Shown: positions 24,740-33,740 of the stretch, piece after piece
How the letters are laid out: each line of letters opens with the position of its first letter
Numbering within the stretch: position 1 is the first letter of the stretch
From: Acidobacteriota bacterium
GTDB taxonomy: Bacteria > Acidobacteriota > Terriglobia > Terriglobales > Acidobacteriaceae
Length of the DNA stretch: 42,450 nt
Direction: 5' to 3'
Assembly (NCBI GenBank): GCA_021836865.1
Contig: JAKBHH010000025.1
Span: 1 to 42,450, forward strand
The notes under the pieces: model-generated
The model's database searches: none
Told to the model about the DNA's origin: nothing
What the model saw: the letters and a program-made list of their open reading frames with translations, nothing else
Program-made: the position numbers and the translations under genes

Positions 24740-27595
24740 TCAGCCTTTGGAGTTGGTCTGTGGCAGGGCCGACAGTGCAGCCTGTGCCTTCTCGAGCAGC
24801 AGCCGGGTGTCCGCCTCCTGTTTTTTGAGCCCCTCGACGATGTGCGCGGGCGCCTTGGCGACGAAGCCCTCGTTGCCTAACTGGCGCGCGGCAGCAGCCA
24901 AGCCTTTTTCGTATCTGGCGATGTCCTTTGTCAAGCGGTCGCGTTCGGCGGGGACGTCGATGGTTGCTTCGTAGACAACAGCTACGTCGAAGCCCGGGGT
25001 ATGGCGCATCGACAGGCCTGCCGAAATCTGCTCAACGAAGCGCAATTCGCTGGCGCGTGCGAGGCGAGCAATGATGTCGCGATTGCCTTCGGAGAGCCTT
25101 CTGAAATCTCCGCCACCGCGAACTTCGACGGGGGTCGCAGTTTTTTCGTCACAGCCGATTTCCTTGCGCAGAGCACGAATCTCTGTAATAAGGCTCTGTA
25201 ATGATTCCATTTCGATCTGCGCCCGTACTTCTATCACACCTTGCGCCGGCGGATAGGTCATCAGAGCAATCGACTTCTCAGGGGGCCTGCCGTCGTAGAC
25301 CGCATGCCAGATCTCTTCGGTGATGAACGGCATGAAGGGCGAAAGCATGCGCAGTGCCGCCTCGAACACGCTGACCAGGGTAGTGAGTGCGGCACGTGTC
25401 TTTGCCTTGTCCGCGGTTTCGGAGAAGTCCAGTCGCAGCTTGACGATCTCCAGATACCAGTCGCAGAAGCTGCCCCAGAAAAATTGGTAGATGGTGTTCG
25501 CCGCGTCGTCATAGCGATAGTCTTCGAGCGACTTGTTGACCTTGCTCGCCGCGGAATGAAATTCGGCAACGATCCAACGATCTTCAAGCGGCGCATCTGC
25601 CCCAACCATGGGGAGAGTGGGTAACTGATTCGGATCTACCTTGATGCCGACTTCCGCCGCCCGGTCCACATTCATGAAGATGAACCGCGCGGCATTCCAG
25701 ATCTTGTTGGCGAAGGCGCGGTAGCCTTCGGTGCGGGCCACGTTGAAGGCGATGTCTGTGCCGGGTGAGGCCATGGACGCCAGCGTGAAGCGCACGGCGT
25801 CGGTGCCGTACTGCTTGACGATTTCGATGGGGTCGATGACGTTGCCCTTGGTCTTGGACATCTTCTCGCGGTTGGCGTCGCGCACCAGCGCGTGGATGTA
25901 GACCTCGCGGAACGGCACCGAAGCGGCAAGAGTACGCGAGCGCCCATCGGGCATGGGCACGTCGGCGGCGAACCAGCAGCCGAGCATGATCATGCGCGCC
26001 ACCCAGAAGAAGAGGATGTCGAAGCCGGTGACGAGCAGGCTGGTGGGATAGAAGGCGTCGAAATCAGCGCGGCTCAGGGCTGCATCGGCGCGGTCTCCTG
26101 CGCTTTCCCAGGTCTCAGAATCGAGACCTGGGGCACCCGTTTTCAAGACGCCGGGAAGATTTGGCCAGCCGAAGACGGAGACGGGCAGCAGGCCGGAGGA
26201 GAACCATGTGTCGAGCACGTCGGTCTCCTGCGTGATGCTGGCGGATCCGCAGTGCGCGCAGGCGGTCGGATCCACACGCGCCACGGTGATTTTGCGGCAC
26301 GCGGAGCAGTGCCACGCCGGGATGCGATGGCCCCACCAGAGTTGCCGCGAGATGCACCAGTCGTGGATGTTCTCCATCCAGTTCAGATACGTCTTCTCGT
26401 ACATCTCCGGCGTGAACTTGATGTGCTTTTCTTTCACCGCCTGGATGGCGCGGTCGGCGAGAGGCTGAATCTTGACGAACCACTGCAGCGAGAGGCGCGG
26501 CTCCACGACCGTCTTGCAGCGGTCGCAGTGGCCCACGTTGTTGGTGTGGTCCTTCACGCCCGCGAGGAGCTTCTGCTCTTCCAGGTCCTGGACGATCTTC
26601 TTGCGCGCGACATAGCGGTCGAGGCCTGCGTAGACGCCGCCTTCTGCGTTGATGTGCGCCGTCTCGTCCATCACGCTGATGGAGGGCAGGTCGTGCCGCT
26701 GGCCGAGGGCGAAGTCGTTGGGGTCGTGCGCGGGCGTCACCTTCACGGCGCCGGTGCCGAAGTCGCGGCTGACCCACTCGTCGAGGATGATGGGGATGGT
26801 GCGGTTGACGAGGGGCAGGCGCAGCTTCTTGCCGTGGAGGTGCGTGTAGCGTTCGTCCTCGGGGTGAATGGCAACGGCCACGTCGCCGAGCATCGTCTCG
26901 GGGCGCGTGGTGGCGACGGTGAGGAACTCACCGGTGTCGTTGCCCGCGTCGTCGATGACCGGGTACCGAATCTCCCAGAGGTGGCCTTTGTGCTCGTCGT
27001 AGACCACTTCGAGGTCGCTGATGGCGGTCTGGCAGCGCGGGCACCAGTTGACGATGTAGGCGCCGCGATAGATGAGGCCCTGCTCATGGAGCTTGACGAA
27101 GGCCTCGCGCACGGCGACGGAGAGGCGTTCGTCCATGGTGAAGTACTCGCGGTTCCAGTCGACGCTGGCGCCGAGGCGCTTCATCTGGTCGAGGATGGCT
27201 CCGCCGTACTCACGGCGCCACTCCCAGACGCGGGCAATGAATGCCTCCCGGCCCAACTGCTGCCGGGAAGTGCCTTCTTCGGTCAGTTTCCGCTCGACCA
27301 TCATCTGGGTGGCGATGCCGGCGTGATCCGTGCCGGGGAGCCACAGGGCGCGACGGCCGCTCATGCGCCGCCAGCGGGTCAGGATGTCCATCTCCGTCTG
27401 GTTGAGCATGTGGCCCATGTGCAGACGGCCGGTGACATTCGGCGGGGGCAGCAGAATGGTGAAGGGGGACTGGCCGTCCGGACCTTCGGTTTCGGAGGGG
27501 GTGGGCTGTGCGAACAGATTTTCGCGGACCCAGCAGGCGGCCCAGTGGTCTTCAATGGCGGCGGGGTCGTAGGCTTTGGGCAGGTCGTGGGGCAT
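24740..27595 (-). CDS. valS: valyl-tRNA synthetase
   Basis: A 951-residue class I aminoacyl-tRNA synthetase that charges tRNA-Val. I start it at ATG 27595 (MPHDLPKAYDPAAIEDHW), the conserved opening; a GTG at 27619 adds eight residues. Signatures are the HIGH motif HMGH at 59-62 in 'PPNVTGRLHMGHML', the editing domain with 'TTRPETMLGDVAVAIHPED', a zinc-like CxxC pair ('HCDRC', 'HCSAC...CAHCGS') and KMSKS as 'KMSKTKGNVIDP'. The anticodon-binding helices and a C-terminal coiled-coil arm ('IDVPAERDRLTKDIARYEKGL') complete it. First gene of the long minus-strand housekeeping run; the intrinsic terminator at 27742-27769 isolates it from the BamD-like gene upstream. Confidence 0.97.
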   Translation of the reverse strand: MPHDLPKAYDPAAIEDHWAACWVRENLFAQPTPSETEGPDGQSPFTILLPPPNVTGRLHMGHMLNQTEMDILTRWRRMSGRRALWLPGTDHAGIATQMMVERKLTEEGTSRQQLGREAFIARVWEWRREYGGAILDQMKRLGASVDWNREYFTMDERLSVAVREAFVKLHEQGLIYRGAYIVNWCPRCQTAISDLEVVYDEHKGHLWEIRYPVIDDAGNDTGEFLTVATTRPETMLGDVAVAIHPEDERYTHLHGKKLRLPLVNRTIPIILDEWVSRDFGTGAVKVTPAHDPNDFALGQRHDLPSISVMDETAHINAEGGVYAGLDRYVARKKIVQDLEEQKLLAGVKDHTNNVGHCDRCKTVVEPRLSLQWFVKIQPLADRAIQAVKEKHIKFTPEMYEKTYLNWMENIHDWCISRQLWWGHRIPAWHCSACRKITVARVDPTACAHCGSASITQETDVLDTWFSSGLLPVSVFGWPNLPGVLKTGAPGLDSETWESAGDRADAALSRADFDAFYPTSLLVTGFDILFFWVARMIMLGCWFAADVPMPDGRSRTLAASVPFREVYIHALVRDANREKMSKTKGNVIDPIEIVKQYGTDAVRFTLASMASPGTDIAFNVARTEGYRAFANKIWNAARFIFMNVDRAAEVGIKVDPNQLPTLPMVGADAPLEDRWIVAEFHSAASKVNKSLEDYRYDDAANTIYQFFWGSFCDWYLEIVKLRLDFSETADKAKTRAALTTLVSVFEAALRMLSPFMPFITEEIWHAVYDGRPPEKSIALMTYPPAQGVIEVRAQIEMESLQSLITEIRALRKEIGCDEKTATPVEVRGGGDFRRLSEGNRDIIARLARASELRFVEQISAGLSMRHTPGFDVAVVYEATIDVPAERDRLTKDIARYEKGLAAAARQLGNEGFVAKAPAHIVEGLKKQEADTRLLLEKAQAALSALPQTNSKG

Positions 27596-27741
27596 GAGGG
27601 TCGCAGTGCGTGCCCCCACAGGATTGCGTCAAACCCGCATTCTACAAAGGGTTTTTGAGCGAGGGGACCACTCTTCACTTTAGCAGATGGGGCCTCGGTT
27701 GCCGGACCGATGCCAACCATGCAGCCGGCATGAGGGGCAGC

Positions 27742-27769
27742 AAAAAGCCGCACCATGCAGCAGTGCGGC
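27742..27769 (-). terminator. intrinsic terminator of the pmbA-rpe-bamD-like operon
   Basis: On the minus strand GCCGCAC, a 9-nt loop, GTGCGGC and then TTTTTG. The stem is a perfect 7 bp and lies about 20 nt after the BamD-like stop codon (27790). This is a classical Rho-independent terminator. Confidence 0.85.
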
Positions 27770-27789
27770 CTCTTGCTTGATTCAAACGG

Positions 27790-29280
27790 TTAGAACGGGT
27801 TCAGCTTGCTGAGCCCCTTCTTCTTTTTCTTCTTGCTGGAGGATTCGTCGCCCAAATCTGCCTTGGGAGCCTTCTTCTTCTTGCCGGTGGCGTCGGTCTG
27901 CGCTGGCGCTGAACCCGGCTTGATGTCGTTGACCTGATCGGGAGCTTCAGCCGGCTTTTCCGCAGCAGGCAGTGTTGTGTTGGTCGGTCCCACGGCCTTG
28001 ATAACGGTGCTGGGATCGTTGGGATTTACAGGGGCGCTATTCGGTGCGCTCACAATGGAAACCCCTACTCCCGTGCTGTCGCCGGGAGCCTGCATCTGCA
28101 CTGGAGCTTCTGACGGACGGTCGCTGCGCGGAGGCTCATTCACGCCGGTTGGCGTTGTTGAGGCGGCGGGCTTGCTGGCGCCGGCGGCCTCGTTGTACAT
28201 TGCAATGTTTTCCTTGGTGATCTCCGGAGCGGTGATGCGCTTGGGATCGTCCAGGCTCGGCTCGCCCACGTGCACGGCCTCAACCACGGATGGTCCATGC
28301 TTGATGATGCCCAGCGTGCGGTCAGTAAAGCGCAACGGCTCGCGGCTGCGCTCTTCGGCATCACTCTCGGCAATGGCGGCCTGGGTGGGCTCGGGGACGG
28401 GCCGGTTCATGCCGATCAGCCGGTCGCGCGCGTCTTCCACGTGCGGGGCCATGGGATAGCGGGTGATCACCTTGGCATAGGCCGCTGCGGCGCGGTCCAT
28501 GTAGAGAGCGCGCAGGCGCTCGCGTACTGCTCCAGGCAGATTGGGCGCCATCTGCACCGCATGAGCCTCGCCCGCGTAGGCATCGCCGATGCCGAGCAGC
28601 GCCAGGTCGCTCTTGGAATAAAGCGGATAGGTATCCACCACGGTTTGAAGACGCGCAATCGAGGCAGCGAAATTATCCCGGCTCAGGTAGTAGAGGCCGA
28701 TGCGCGCTTCCCGCTCAGCCAGAACCTCCTGCACATCGCGCAGCTTCTGCTTGGCGCGCGGAATCAGAGCCGAGTCCGGAAACATGTTGATCATGTCGCG
28801 GTATTGACGCTCTGCGTTCTGCGCGTTGGTGTAGTCTCGGTCCGGCTTCTCCATCTGCTGGTAGTAGATGTCGCCCACCTTCATCTTCGCTTCGGCGGCT
28901 TCCGGCGCCTGCGGGAAGAAGGTGATGAAATCCTCGTACTCGGCTTCGGCCTGGGTGAGGGCGGCGGTGCCGCCTTCCTTGAACCATGTGTCGCCCACAG
29001 CGAGCTTGGCGCGCATCCGGTATTCGGAGTCGGGATAGGTGTTGAGCAGGGTCTGCAGGGTCAGGCGCGCCACGTCGTAGCGTCCCTTCTTCATGGCCAG
29101 CATGGCCTTGTCGAAGAGGATTTTGTCCGGCTGCTGCGACTTGACACCGGCCAGTGGGTTGGCGCTCAGGTCCTGGTTCTTCTTATGCTTGGGCTGCTTT
29201 TCCCGAGCCTGCGCAGACACGCCCGTCAGAACCAGGGCGGCTAGCGCGGCCACGGCAAACTTATTGGACAACCGGTTCAT
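27790..29280 (-). CDS. BamD-like TPR outer-membrane assembly protein, without lipobox
   Basis: A 496-residue exported protein whose residues about 50-260 carry repeated TPR-like helix pairs matching BamD/ComL ('LFDKAMLAMKKGRYDVARLTLQ', 'YPDSEYRMRAKLAVGDTWF', 'AEAKMKVGDIYYQQ'). BamD helps the BAM complex insert outer-membrane proteins such as the TonB receptor of this window. The signal peptide (MNRLSNKFAVAALAALVLTG) ends in SAQA and has no lipobox Cys, unlike E. coli BamD, a 245-residue lipoprotein. The C-terminal half is a Pro/Ala/Thr-rich, probably disordered tail ending in a run of lysines (KKKKKKGLSKLNPF). It is last in the pmbA operon, 66 bp after rpe, and ends at a strong terminator. 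Some members are annotated simply as tetratricopeptide proteins. Confidence 0.82.
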   Translation of the reverse strand: MNRLSNKFAVAALAALVLTGVSAQAREKQPKHKKNQDLSANPLAGVKSQQPDKILFDKAMLAMKKGRYDVARLTLQTLLNTYPDSEYRMRAKLAVGDTWFKEGGTAALTQAEAEYEDFITFFPQAPEAAEAKMKVGDIYYQQMEKPDRDYTNAQNAERQYRDMINMFPDSALIPRAKQKLRDVQEVLAEREARIGLYYLSRDNFAASIARLQTVVDTYPLYSKSDLALLGIGDAYAGEAHAVQMAPNLPGAVRERLRALYMDRAAAAYAKVITRYPMAPHVEDARDRLIGMNRPVPEPTQAAIAESDAEERSREPLRFTDRTLGIIKHGPSVVEAVHVGEPSLDDPKRITAPEITKENIAMYNEAAGASKPAASTTPTGVNEPPRSDRPSEAPVQMQAPGDSTGVGVSIVSAPNSAPVNPNDPSTVIKAVGPTNTTLPAAEKPAEAPDQVNDIKPGSAPAQTDATGKKKKAPKADLGDESSSKKKKKKGLSKLNPF

Positions 29281-29346
29281 ACCACCTCATAGCGGCGACT
29301 CTCCGCATTGAGGCGGCGCGCCTTGACCTTGCTCTACCAGAGAATT

Positions 29347-30021
29347 TTACTCTCCAGCGGCTTTGCGGGCTGCCTGCAGCAACGCACGCGCATCGTGCTC
29401 GGGGTTTCCCGCGCCAAAAACCGCGTTGCCGGCGACCAGCAGATCCGCACCTGCTTGGACGATGGGGGCAATGGTGTCGTGAGCCACCCCGCCGTCCACC
29501 TCAATTCTAAATGCCAGCCCCAGTTCCTGGCGCAACTCGGCCAGGCGGCGGATCTTATCCAGCGAAAAGGGGATGAAGTTCTGCCCGCCAAAGCCGGGAT
29601 TCACGCTCATGACAAGCACATGATGCACCATGGGCAGAATGTCCACGATGAAGTTGACCCTGGTGGCCGGGTTCAGCACGACTCCCGGCTTCATGCCGTG
29701 GTGGGCGATCAGCTCCAGCGAGCGGTGCAGATGGCGGCAGGCCTCGTAGTGGACGCTGACCCAGTCGGCTCCGGCATCGGCAAAGGCGGGGATGAACTCG
29801 TCTGCGTTCTCGATCATCAGGTGGCAATCCAGCGGCAACGTCGTCGCCTTGCGAAGGCTTTTCACCACCGGCGGGCCGAGCGTGATGTTGGGCACAAAAT
29901 GGCCGTCCATGACATCGACATGGATGACGGTCCCGCCGCCACGTTCCGCTGCAGCCACCTCGTCCGCCAGGTGGGCGAAATCGGCCGACAAAATGGATGG
30001 CAGCAACTCAACCCTGTGCAT
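29347..30021 (-). CDS. rpe: ribulose-phosphate 3-epimerase
   Basis: A 224-residue TIM-barrel enzyme interconverting ribulose 5-phosphate and xylulose 5-phosphate in the pentose phosphate pathway. The family motifs are complete: 'LPSILSADFAHL', 'IHVDVMDGHFVPNITLGPPVV' with the catalytic Asp and metal His, 'DCHLMIENAD', 'MSVNPGFGGQNFI' and 'EVDGGVAHDTI' with the second catalytic Asp. Length is normal. Its ATG lies 14 bp inside the end of the UvrC-like gene, so they are translated from one mRNA. Confidence 0.97.
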   Translation of the reverse strand: MHRVELLPSILSADFAHLADEVAAAERGGGTVIHVDVMDGHFVPNITLGPPVVKSLRKATTLPLDCHLMIENADEFIPAFADAGADWVSVHYEACRHLHRSLELIAHHGMKPGVVLNPATRVNFIVDILPMVHHVLVMSVNPGFGGQNFIPFSLDKIRRLAELRQELGLAFRIEVDGGVAHDTIAPIVQAGADLLVAGNAVFGAGNPEHDARALLQAARKAAGE

Positions 30022-31330
30022 CTGTCGAGGAGCCTCCCTGCTCGGTCAGTGTATCAGTCGCGGGAGCAGCCAAACTCCCCGCGCCCAGCGCCTTTGCTGC
30101 CACCCGCCCCACCCCGCGCAGCAGCGCCTTCACCGGCCAGCGGCCCTCGGCATTGGAAAAGAAAATCTCGCCCGCCCGCTTCGCTTCCGGGCGGTAGTAC
30201 CAGCGCTTGAGCAGCGCCAGATGGCCCTGGCGTAGGGTCGCCGACGGCGGCTCAGCGTGCGCAGCGAGTGCGGTCAGGGCGGCTTCCATGCGGGCTTCCA
30301 GCACGCTGCGGGTGGGCCGGGCCGGCGTGTCTGCCGCTGCTTCAGTCGCTGGAGCCTCCGGGACCGGCTCGATCGCCATCGGCTGGGCGTAGAGCGACGA
30401 AGATCCCGACTGCTCGTTCTGGATTCTCATGCCGAGGGTGGAGAAGCCCGCCGGTCCGCGCAGACGGCCATTTTCGAAGAGAAAGACCGCCACTTCATCC
30501 GGGTTCGCCGAGGCCTGCAGAAGCACCGCGCGAAGCTGGCTCATGGGTCGCACCAGCTCCGGGGCCAGCGCGCGCACGCTCTCCACCCGCTGCACCTGGG
30601 CATGGATCGCCGCTGCCGACTCAAACGCAAGACTCGCCGACGCCTCTTCGCGCTGGGCGCGCAGCGTCACCAGCCGGCTTTCGCCCCGCGTCGCCAGAAA
30701 GCTCTCGACCGCCGCGCTCTCCTCGGCATACCGCTCATCCGTACAGCCCTTGTAGCAGGGCGCAAGGCACATCTTCATCTCGGAATAGATGCAGCCGGGA
30801 TGGCTGGGGCTGGGGTCGAGATCGTCCGTGCAGCGGCGCAGCAGGAAGAGCTTGAGCGCCTCCTCGACATACCGCTCCGCCGCCACGCGCGACACAAACG
30901 GCCCGTAGGCCCAATTGGCCTCGCGCTGGCTGGGCCGGTGCGTGACGACAATGCGCGGATAAGGATTCCCGCCCAGGAATCGCACAAAAGCCGGTGCGCG
31001 CAGGTGCATCCGCTCCAACGCTCTGGCGCCGTAGATCTCTTCCAGAAGAGAAAACTGCGTGAGCAGCGACTCGAACTCCGAGCCCGTGAGCCTCCAGGCG
31101 ATGCGCCGCACCCGGCCCGCGAGTTGCAACCGCCGCGGATGCCTGGGCGAAGGCTGCAGCAGCTTTTCCAGGCGACCGCGCAGGTTAGGCGTGCGGCCAA
31201 TGTAGGGCTCGGCGTAGGCCTCCGCGCTGTAGAGGGCAAAGACGGCTGTGCTCTCGGGCACCTGCGCCAGAGCGGCCCTGGCATCGGCCGGGTCAAAGGC
31301 GAGAGACTGCATCTCCAGCGCCAACGCCAT
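30008..31330 (-). CDS. short UvrC-like GIY-YIG protein (Cho/UvrC N-terminal half)
   Basis: A 440-residue protein resembling the N-terminal half of the UvrC excinuclease. The GIY-YIG part is divergent: the GVY motif reads 'AVFALY' and the YVGKAKNLR motif reads 'YIGRTPNLRGRL', keeping the catalytic Arg. A Glu in 'EFESLLTQFSLLEEIY' is where UvrC has its metal-binding Glu. The Cys region 'GCIYSEMKMCLAPCYKGC' typical of UvrC follows, then a UVR-like helical motif ('AQREEASASLAFESAAAIHAQ'). The C-terminal RNase H-like and helix-hairpin-helix domains of UvrC (usually about 600 residues) are missing; instead there is a 200-residue unknown tail. It may make a single incision, as E. coli Cho does, or have a new role. 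It lies 5 bp after pmbA and overlaps rpe by 14 bp. Confidence 0.8.
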   Translation of the reverse strand: MALALEMQSLAFDPADARAALAQVPESTAVFALYSAEAYAEPYIGRTPNLRGRLEKLLQPSPRHPRRLQLAGRVRRIAWRLTGSEFESLLTQFSLLEEIYGARALERMHLRAPAFVRFLGGNPYPRIVVTHRPSQREANWAYGPFVSRVAAERYVEEALKLFLLRRCTDDLDPSPSHPGCIYSEMKMCLAPCYKGCTDERYAEESAAVESFLATRGESRLVTLRAQREEASASLAFESAAAIHAQVQRVESVRALAPELVRPMSQLRAVLLQASANPDEVAVFLFENGRLRGPAGFSTLGMRIQNEQSGSSSLYAQPMAIEPVPEAPATEAAADTPARPTRSVLEARMEAALTALAAHAEPPSATLRQGHLALLKRWYYRPEAKRAGEIFFSNAEGRWPVKALLRGVGRVAAKALGAGSLAAPATDTLTEQGGSSTDAQG

Positions 31331-31335
31331 GCTGC

Positions 31336-32733
31336 CTAGGCTCCCGCAATGGTCATGCCGTCGACGCGCAGCGTGGGCGAAGCCACCGCGCCGCGAAAGA
31401 CCAGGTCATTGCCGATGGCCGTGACGCTGCGCAGCATCTCGGCAAGGTTGCCGGCGATCGTAACCTCTTCGACGGCATGGGTCAGTTGGCCGTCTTCGAT
31501 CCACAGGCCGGTCGCGCCGCGCGAGTAGTCTCCGGTGACGATATTGGTGCCAAATCCCATCAGGCTGGTGACGTAGAAGCCCGCGGGAATGGCGGCGATG
31601 ATCTGGTCCGGGTTGAGCGAGCCGGGTTCGAGATACAGGTTGCCGCAGCCGATACCGGGCGTGCCCGCCAGCCCGCGCGAGGCGTTGTGCGTGGACTTCA
31701 GGCCCAGCTTGCGCGCCGTGTAGGTGTTGAGCAGGTAGTTGCGTAGAATGCCGTTCTCGACGACGACAGTGCGCCGCGATGGCAGTCCCTCGCCGTCAAA
31801 GGGCGACGTCCCAAAGCCTCCGGCGCCGGTAGGCAGGAGCATGGTGTTGTCGTCGACGATGGTAAGGTGAGCCGCGCCAATCTGCTCGCCGAGCCTGCCT
31901 GCAAGAAACGATGCGCTGCGCCAGATCGAGTCGCCCGAAGCGGCCTCGAAGACTGAGCCGATAAGCGATCGTGCCACCTCCGGCGCAAAGACGATGGGCG
32001 CCTGCTGCGTGGGCACGCGCCGCGCTCCCAGCCTTCGCAGAGCACGCCTTGCCGCTTCTGCACCCACAGCCTCGGGGGATTCGAGGTGCGCGAAGCATCG
32101 CGCGCTGGACCACCAGCCGTCCCGCTGCATCCTGCCGTCCGCGTCCACGGCCAGCGGTGCCACGGAGACGCCGGCATAGCTGGTGCGGTAGCCGCCCGCA
32201 AAACCGCGCGAGTTAGCCAGCACCTTGCGTCCGGTAGCCGCATTAAAGCTGCCACCATCAGAGTTTGCAATGCGCGGGTCGCTCGCCAGCGCAGCCGCTT
32301 CTGCCCGCCGCGCCCACTCGATGCGCTCAGCTCCCGGCAGCGAGTAGACATCGTCGTAATAGAGGTGCAAGTCGCTCTCCACCACGCCGAACTCGTCCTT
32401 CTCCGGCAGCCCCGCGCACGAGTCCTCTGCCGTGACTTTGGCCAGCGCCATTGCACCCGCTACAAGCTGGCGAATCCCGTCCGCTGTCAGGTCGCTTGTG
32501 GAGGAAGAGGCAGACCGCTTGCCCAGGAAGACGCGCAGGCCCAGCGCGCGCGAGCCGGACTCGGTCAGTGTTTCCACCTGGCCCATGCGCACCGTCACGC
32601 TGAATTCATCGCCCTCGCGAGCCACGGCCTCAGCGTCGCTCGCACCGGCCTTCATGGCCTGCGCCACCAGATCGGCGGTCAATGATTCCAGATCGAGAGC
32701 GGTCAGTTCGGGCGCTGCGGTAACTTCGGGCAT
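31336..32733 (-). CDS. pmbA: TldD/PmbA family metalloprotease, PmbA subunit
   Basis: A 465-residue protein of the PmbA type, which pairs with TldD to make a heterodimeric protease that processes small peptides (microcin maturation and CcdA turnover in E. coli). It lacks the HExxxH zinc motif, as PmbA subunits do. Family landmarks are 'FGTSPFDGEGLPSRRTVVVENGILRNYLLNTYTARKLG', here broken into the parts 'GFGTSPFDGEGLPSRRT' and 'LRNYLLNTYTARKLGLKST', and 'GANIVTGDYSRGA'-like 'GTNIVTGDYSRGATG'. I start it at ATG 32733 (MPEVTAAPEL); the in-frame extension to 32973 runs into the Sel1 gene's upstream region and is Cys-rich. The partner tldD is 1 kb away on the same strand, separated by an opposite-strand gene. 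Confidence 0.9.
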   Translation of the reverse strand: MPEVTAAPELTALDLESLTADLVAQAMKAGASDAEAVAREGDEFSVTVRMGQVETLTESGSRALGLRVFLGKRSASSSTSDLTADGIRQLVAGAMALAKVTAEDSCAGLPEKDEFGVVESDLHLYYDDVYSLPGAERIEWARRAEAAALASDPRIANSDGGSFNAATGRKVLANSRGFAGGYRTSYAGVSVAPLAVDADGRMQRDGWWSSARCFAHLESPEAVGAEAARRALRRLGARRVPTQQAPIVFAPEVARSLIGSVFEAASGDSIWRSASFLAGRLGEQIGAAHLTIVDDNTMLLPTGAGGFGTSPFDGEGLPSRRTVVVENGILRNYLLNTYTARKLGLKSTHNASRGLAGTPGIGCGNLYLEPGSLNPDQIIAAIPAGFYVTSLMGFGTNIVTGDYSRGATGLWIEDGQLTHAVEEVTIAGNLAEMLRSVTAIGNDLVFRGAVASPTLRVDGMTIAGA

Positions 32734-32833
32734 GGGTCCACAGTAACAAAGCCGCGCGCCCGGAGGCTTCGTCACATGTGCGCAGGGTCCGAATTTGCTA
32801 TGGTGAAAGGTACCCGCAAAGGGGTGTGTTTCG

Positions 32834-33715
32834 ATGCAATGCAGGCGATTTTTCCCGGTTACGGTCCTTGTGGCGGCTCTGTTTCCTGCCGGCGCGCAGA
32901 TCAGCAAAATCGACCCCACGCTGCTGGGAAAAGCCACGGCAGGGGACGCACAGTCGCAGTATCTCGTCGGCATGGCCTACGCTACCGGCAAGGGCGTTAC
33001 GCTGGACGATACCCAGGCTGCCGCATGGTTCCAGAAGGCTGCCGACCAGGGGCAGAAACAAGCTGAGTACCAGGTAGGCGTGCTCTTCCACACCGGCCAG
33101 GGCCTTCCGCAGGATGACGCGCAAGCCGCGGAATGGTTCAGGCGCGCAGGCGATCAAGGCGTTGCGGAAGCGCAACTGGCCCTCGGACAGCTGTACGATC
33201 ACGGCCAGGGCGTTCCCCAAAGCTACCCCAAGGCTGCCGAATGGTATGCCAAGGCAGCCACGCTCGGCAACGATGAAGCCCAATACGACCTGGGAACCCT
33301 CAATGAGCGCGGCCTGGGCGTACCGCAGGACTTTGCACAGGCCGCCTTTTACTACCGCAAGGCCGCCGAACAGGGCAATTCCGCCGCGCAGTTCAACCTG
33401 GGCCTGCTCTATGACAATGGCCAGGGCGTCGAGCAGGATTACGCGCAAGCCGCCATCTGGTACAACAAGGCCGCCGAACAAGGTCTGGCGCGCGCGCAAT
33501 ACAACCTGGGCTCCATGTTTGCCTCGGGCCAAGGCGTGCCGCGCGATCTTTCCGAGGCCTACTACTGGCTGGCTCTGGCAGCCAACAACTGGATTGGAGA
33601 GCGGCAGCAGCAGGCCATCCGCGCCCGCGACAATGTTGCCTCGCGGCTCACCCCGGCACAACTCTTTCAGGCACAGAGCCGCGTTGCAAAGTGGATGGCG
33701 GCGCACCGGCCGTAG
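32834..33715 (+). CDS. exported Sel1-like repeat protein
   Basis: A 293-residue protein with a signal peptide (MQCRRFFPVTVLVAALFPAG, cleavage after AGA). It carries about six Sel1-like (SLR) repeats of 36 residues, each with the AxxxxGxxYxxGxGVxxDxxxAxxWxxKAAxxG pattern, e.g. 'AAWFQKAADQGQKQAEYQVG' and 'AIWYNKAAEQGLARAQYNLG'. SLR proteins are alpha-solenoid scaffolds that hold protein partners, often in the envelope. It is transcribed against pmbA and tldD, sitting between them on the plus strand, and 100 bp separate its start from pmbA's. The partner is unknown. Confidence 0.9.
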   Translation: MQCRRFFPVTVLVAALFPAGAQISKIDPTLLGKATAGDAQSQYLVGMAYATGKGVTLDDTQAAAWFQKAADQGQKQAEYQVGVLFHTGQGLPQDDAQAAEWFRRAGDQGVAEAQLALGQLYDHGQGVPQSYPKAAEWYAKAATLGNDEAQYDLGTLNERGLGVPQDFAQAAFYYRKAAEQGNSAAQFNLGLLYDNGQGVEQDYAQAAIWYNKAAEQGLARAQYNLGSMFASGQGVPRDLSEAYYWLALAANNWIGERQQQAIRARDNVASRLTPAQLFQAQSRVAKWMAAHRP

Positions 33716-33740
33716 GTGCTTTTCGGGCAGCGTAAGGTTG

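Noticed and set aside
25892-27658. Plus-strand frame of 588 residues
   Set aside because: Antisense to valS, whose motifs are complete on the minus strand.
32834-33715. The 36-residue repeats as a DNA tandem repeat or CRISPR
   Set aside because: They are protein-level Sel1 repeats; the DNA copies differ and there are no spacers.
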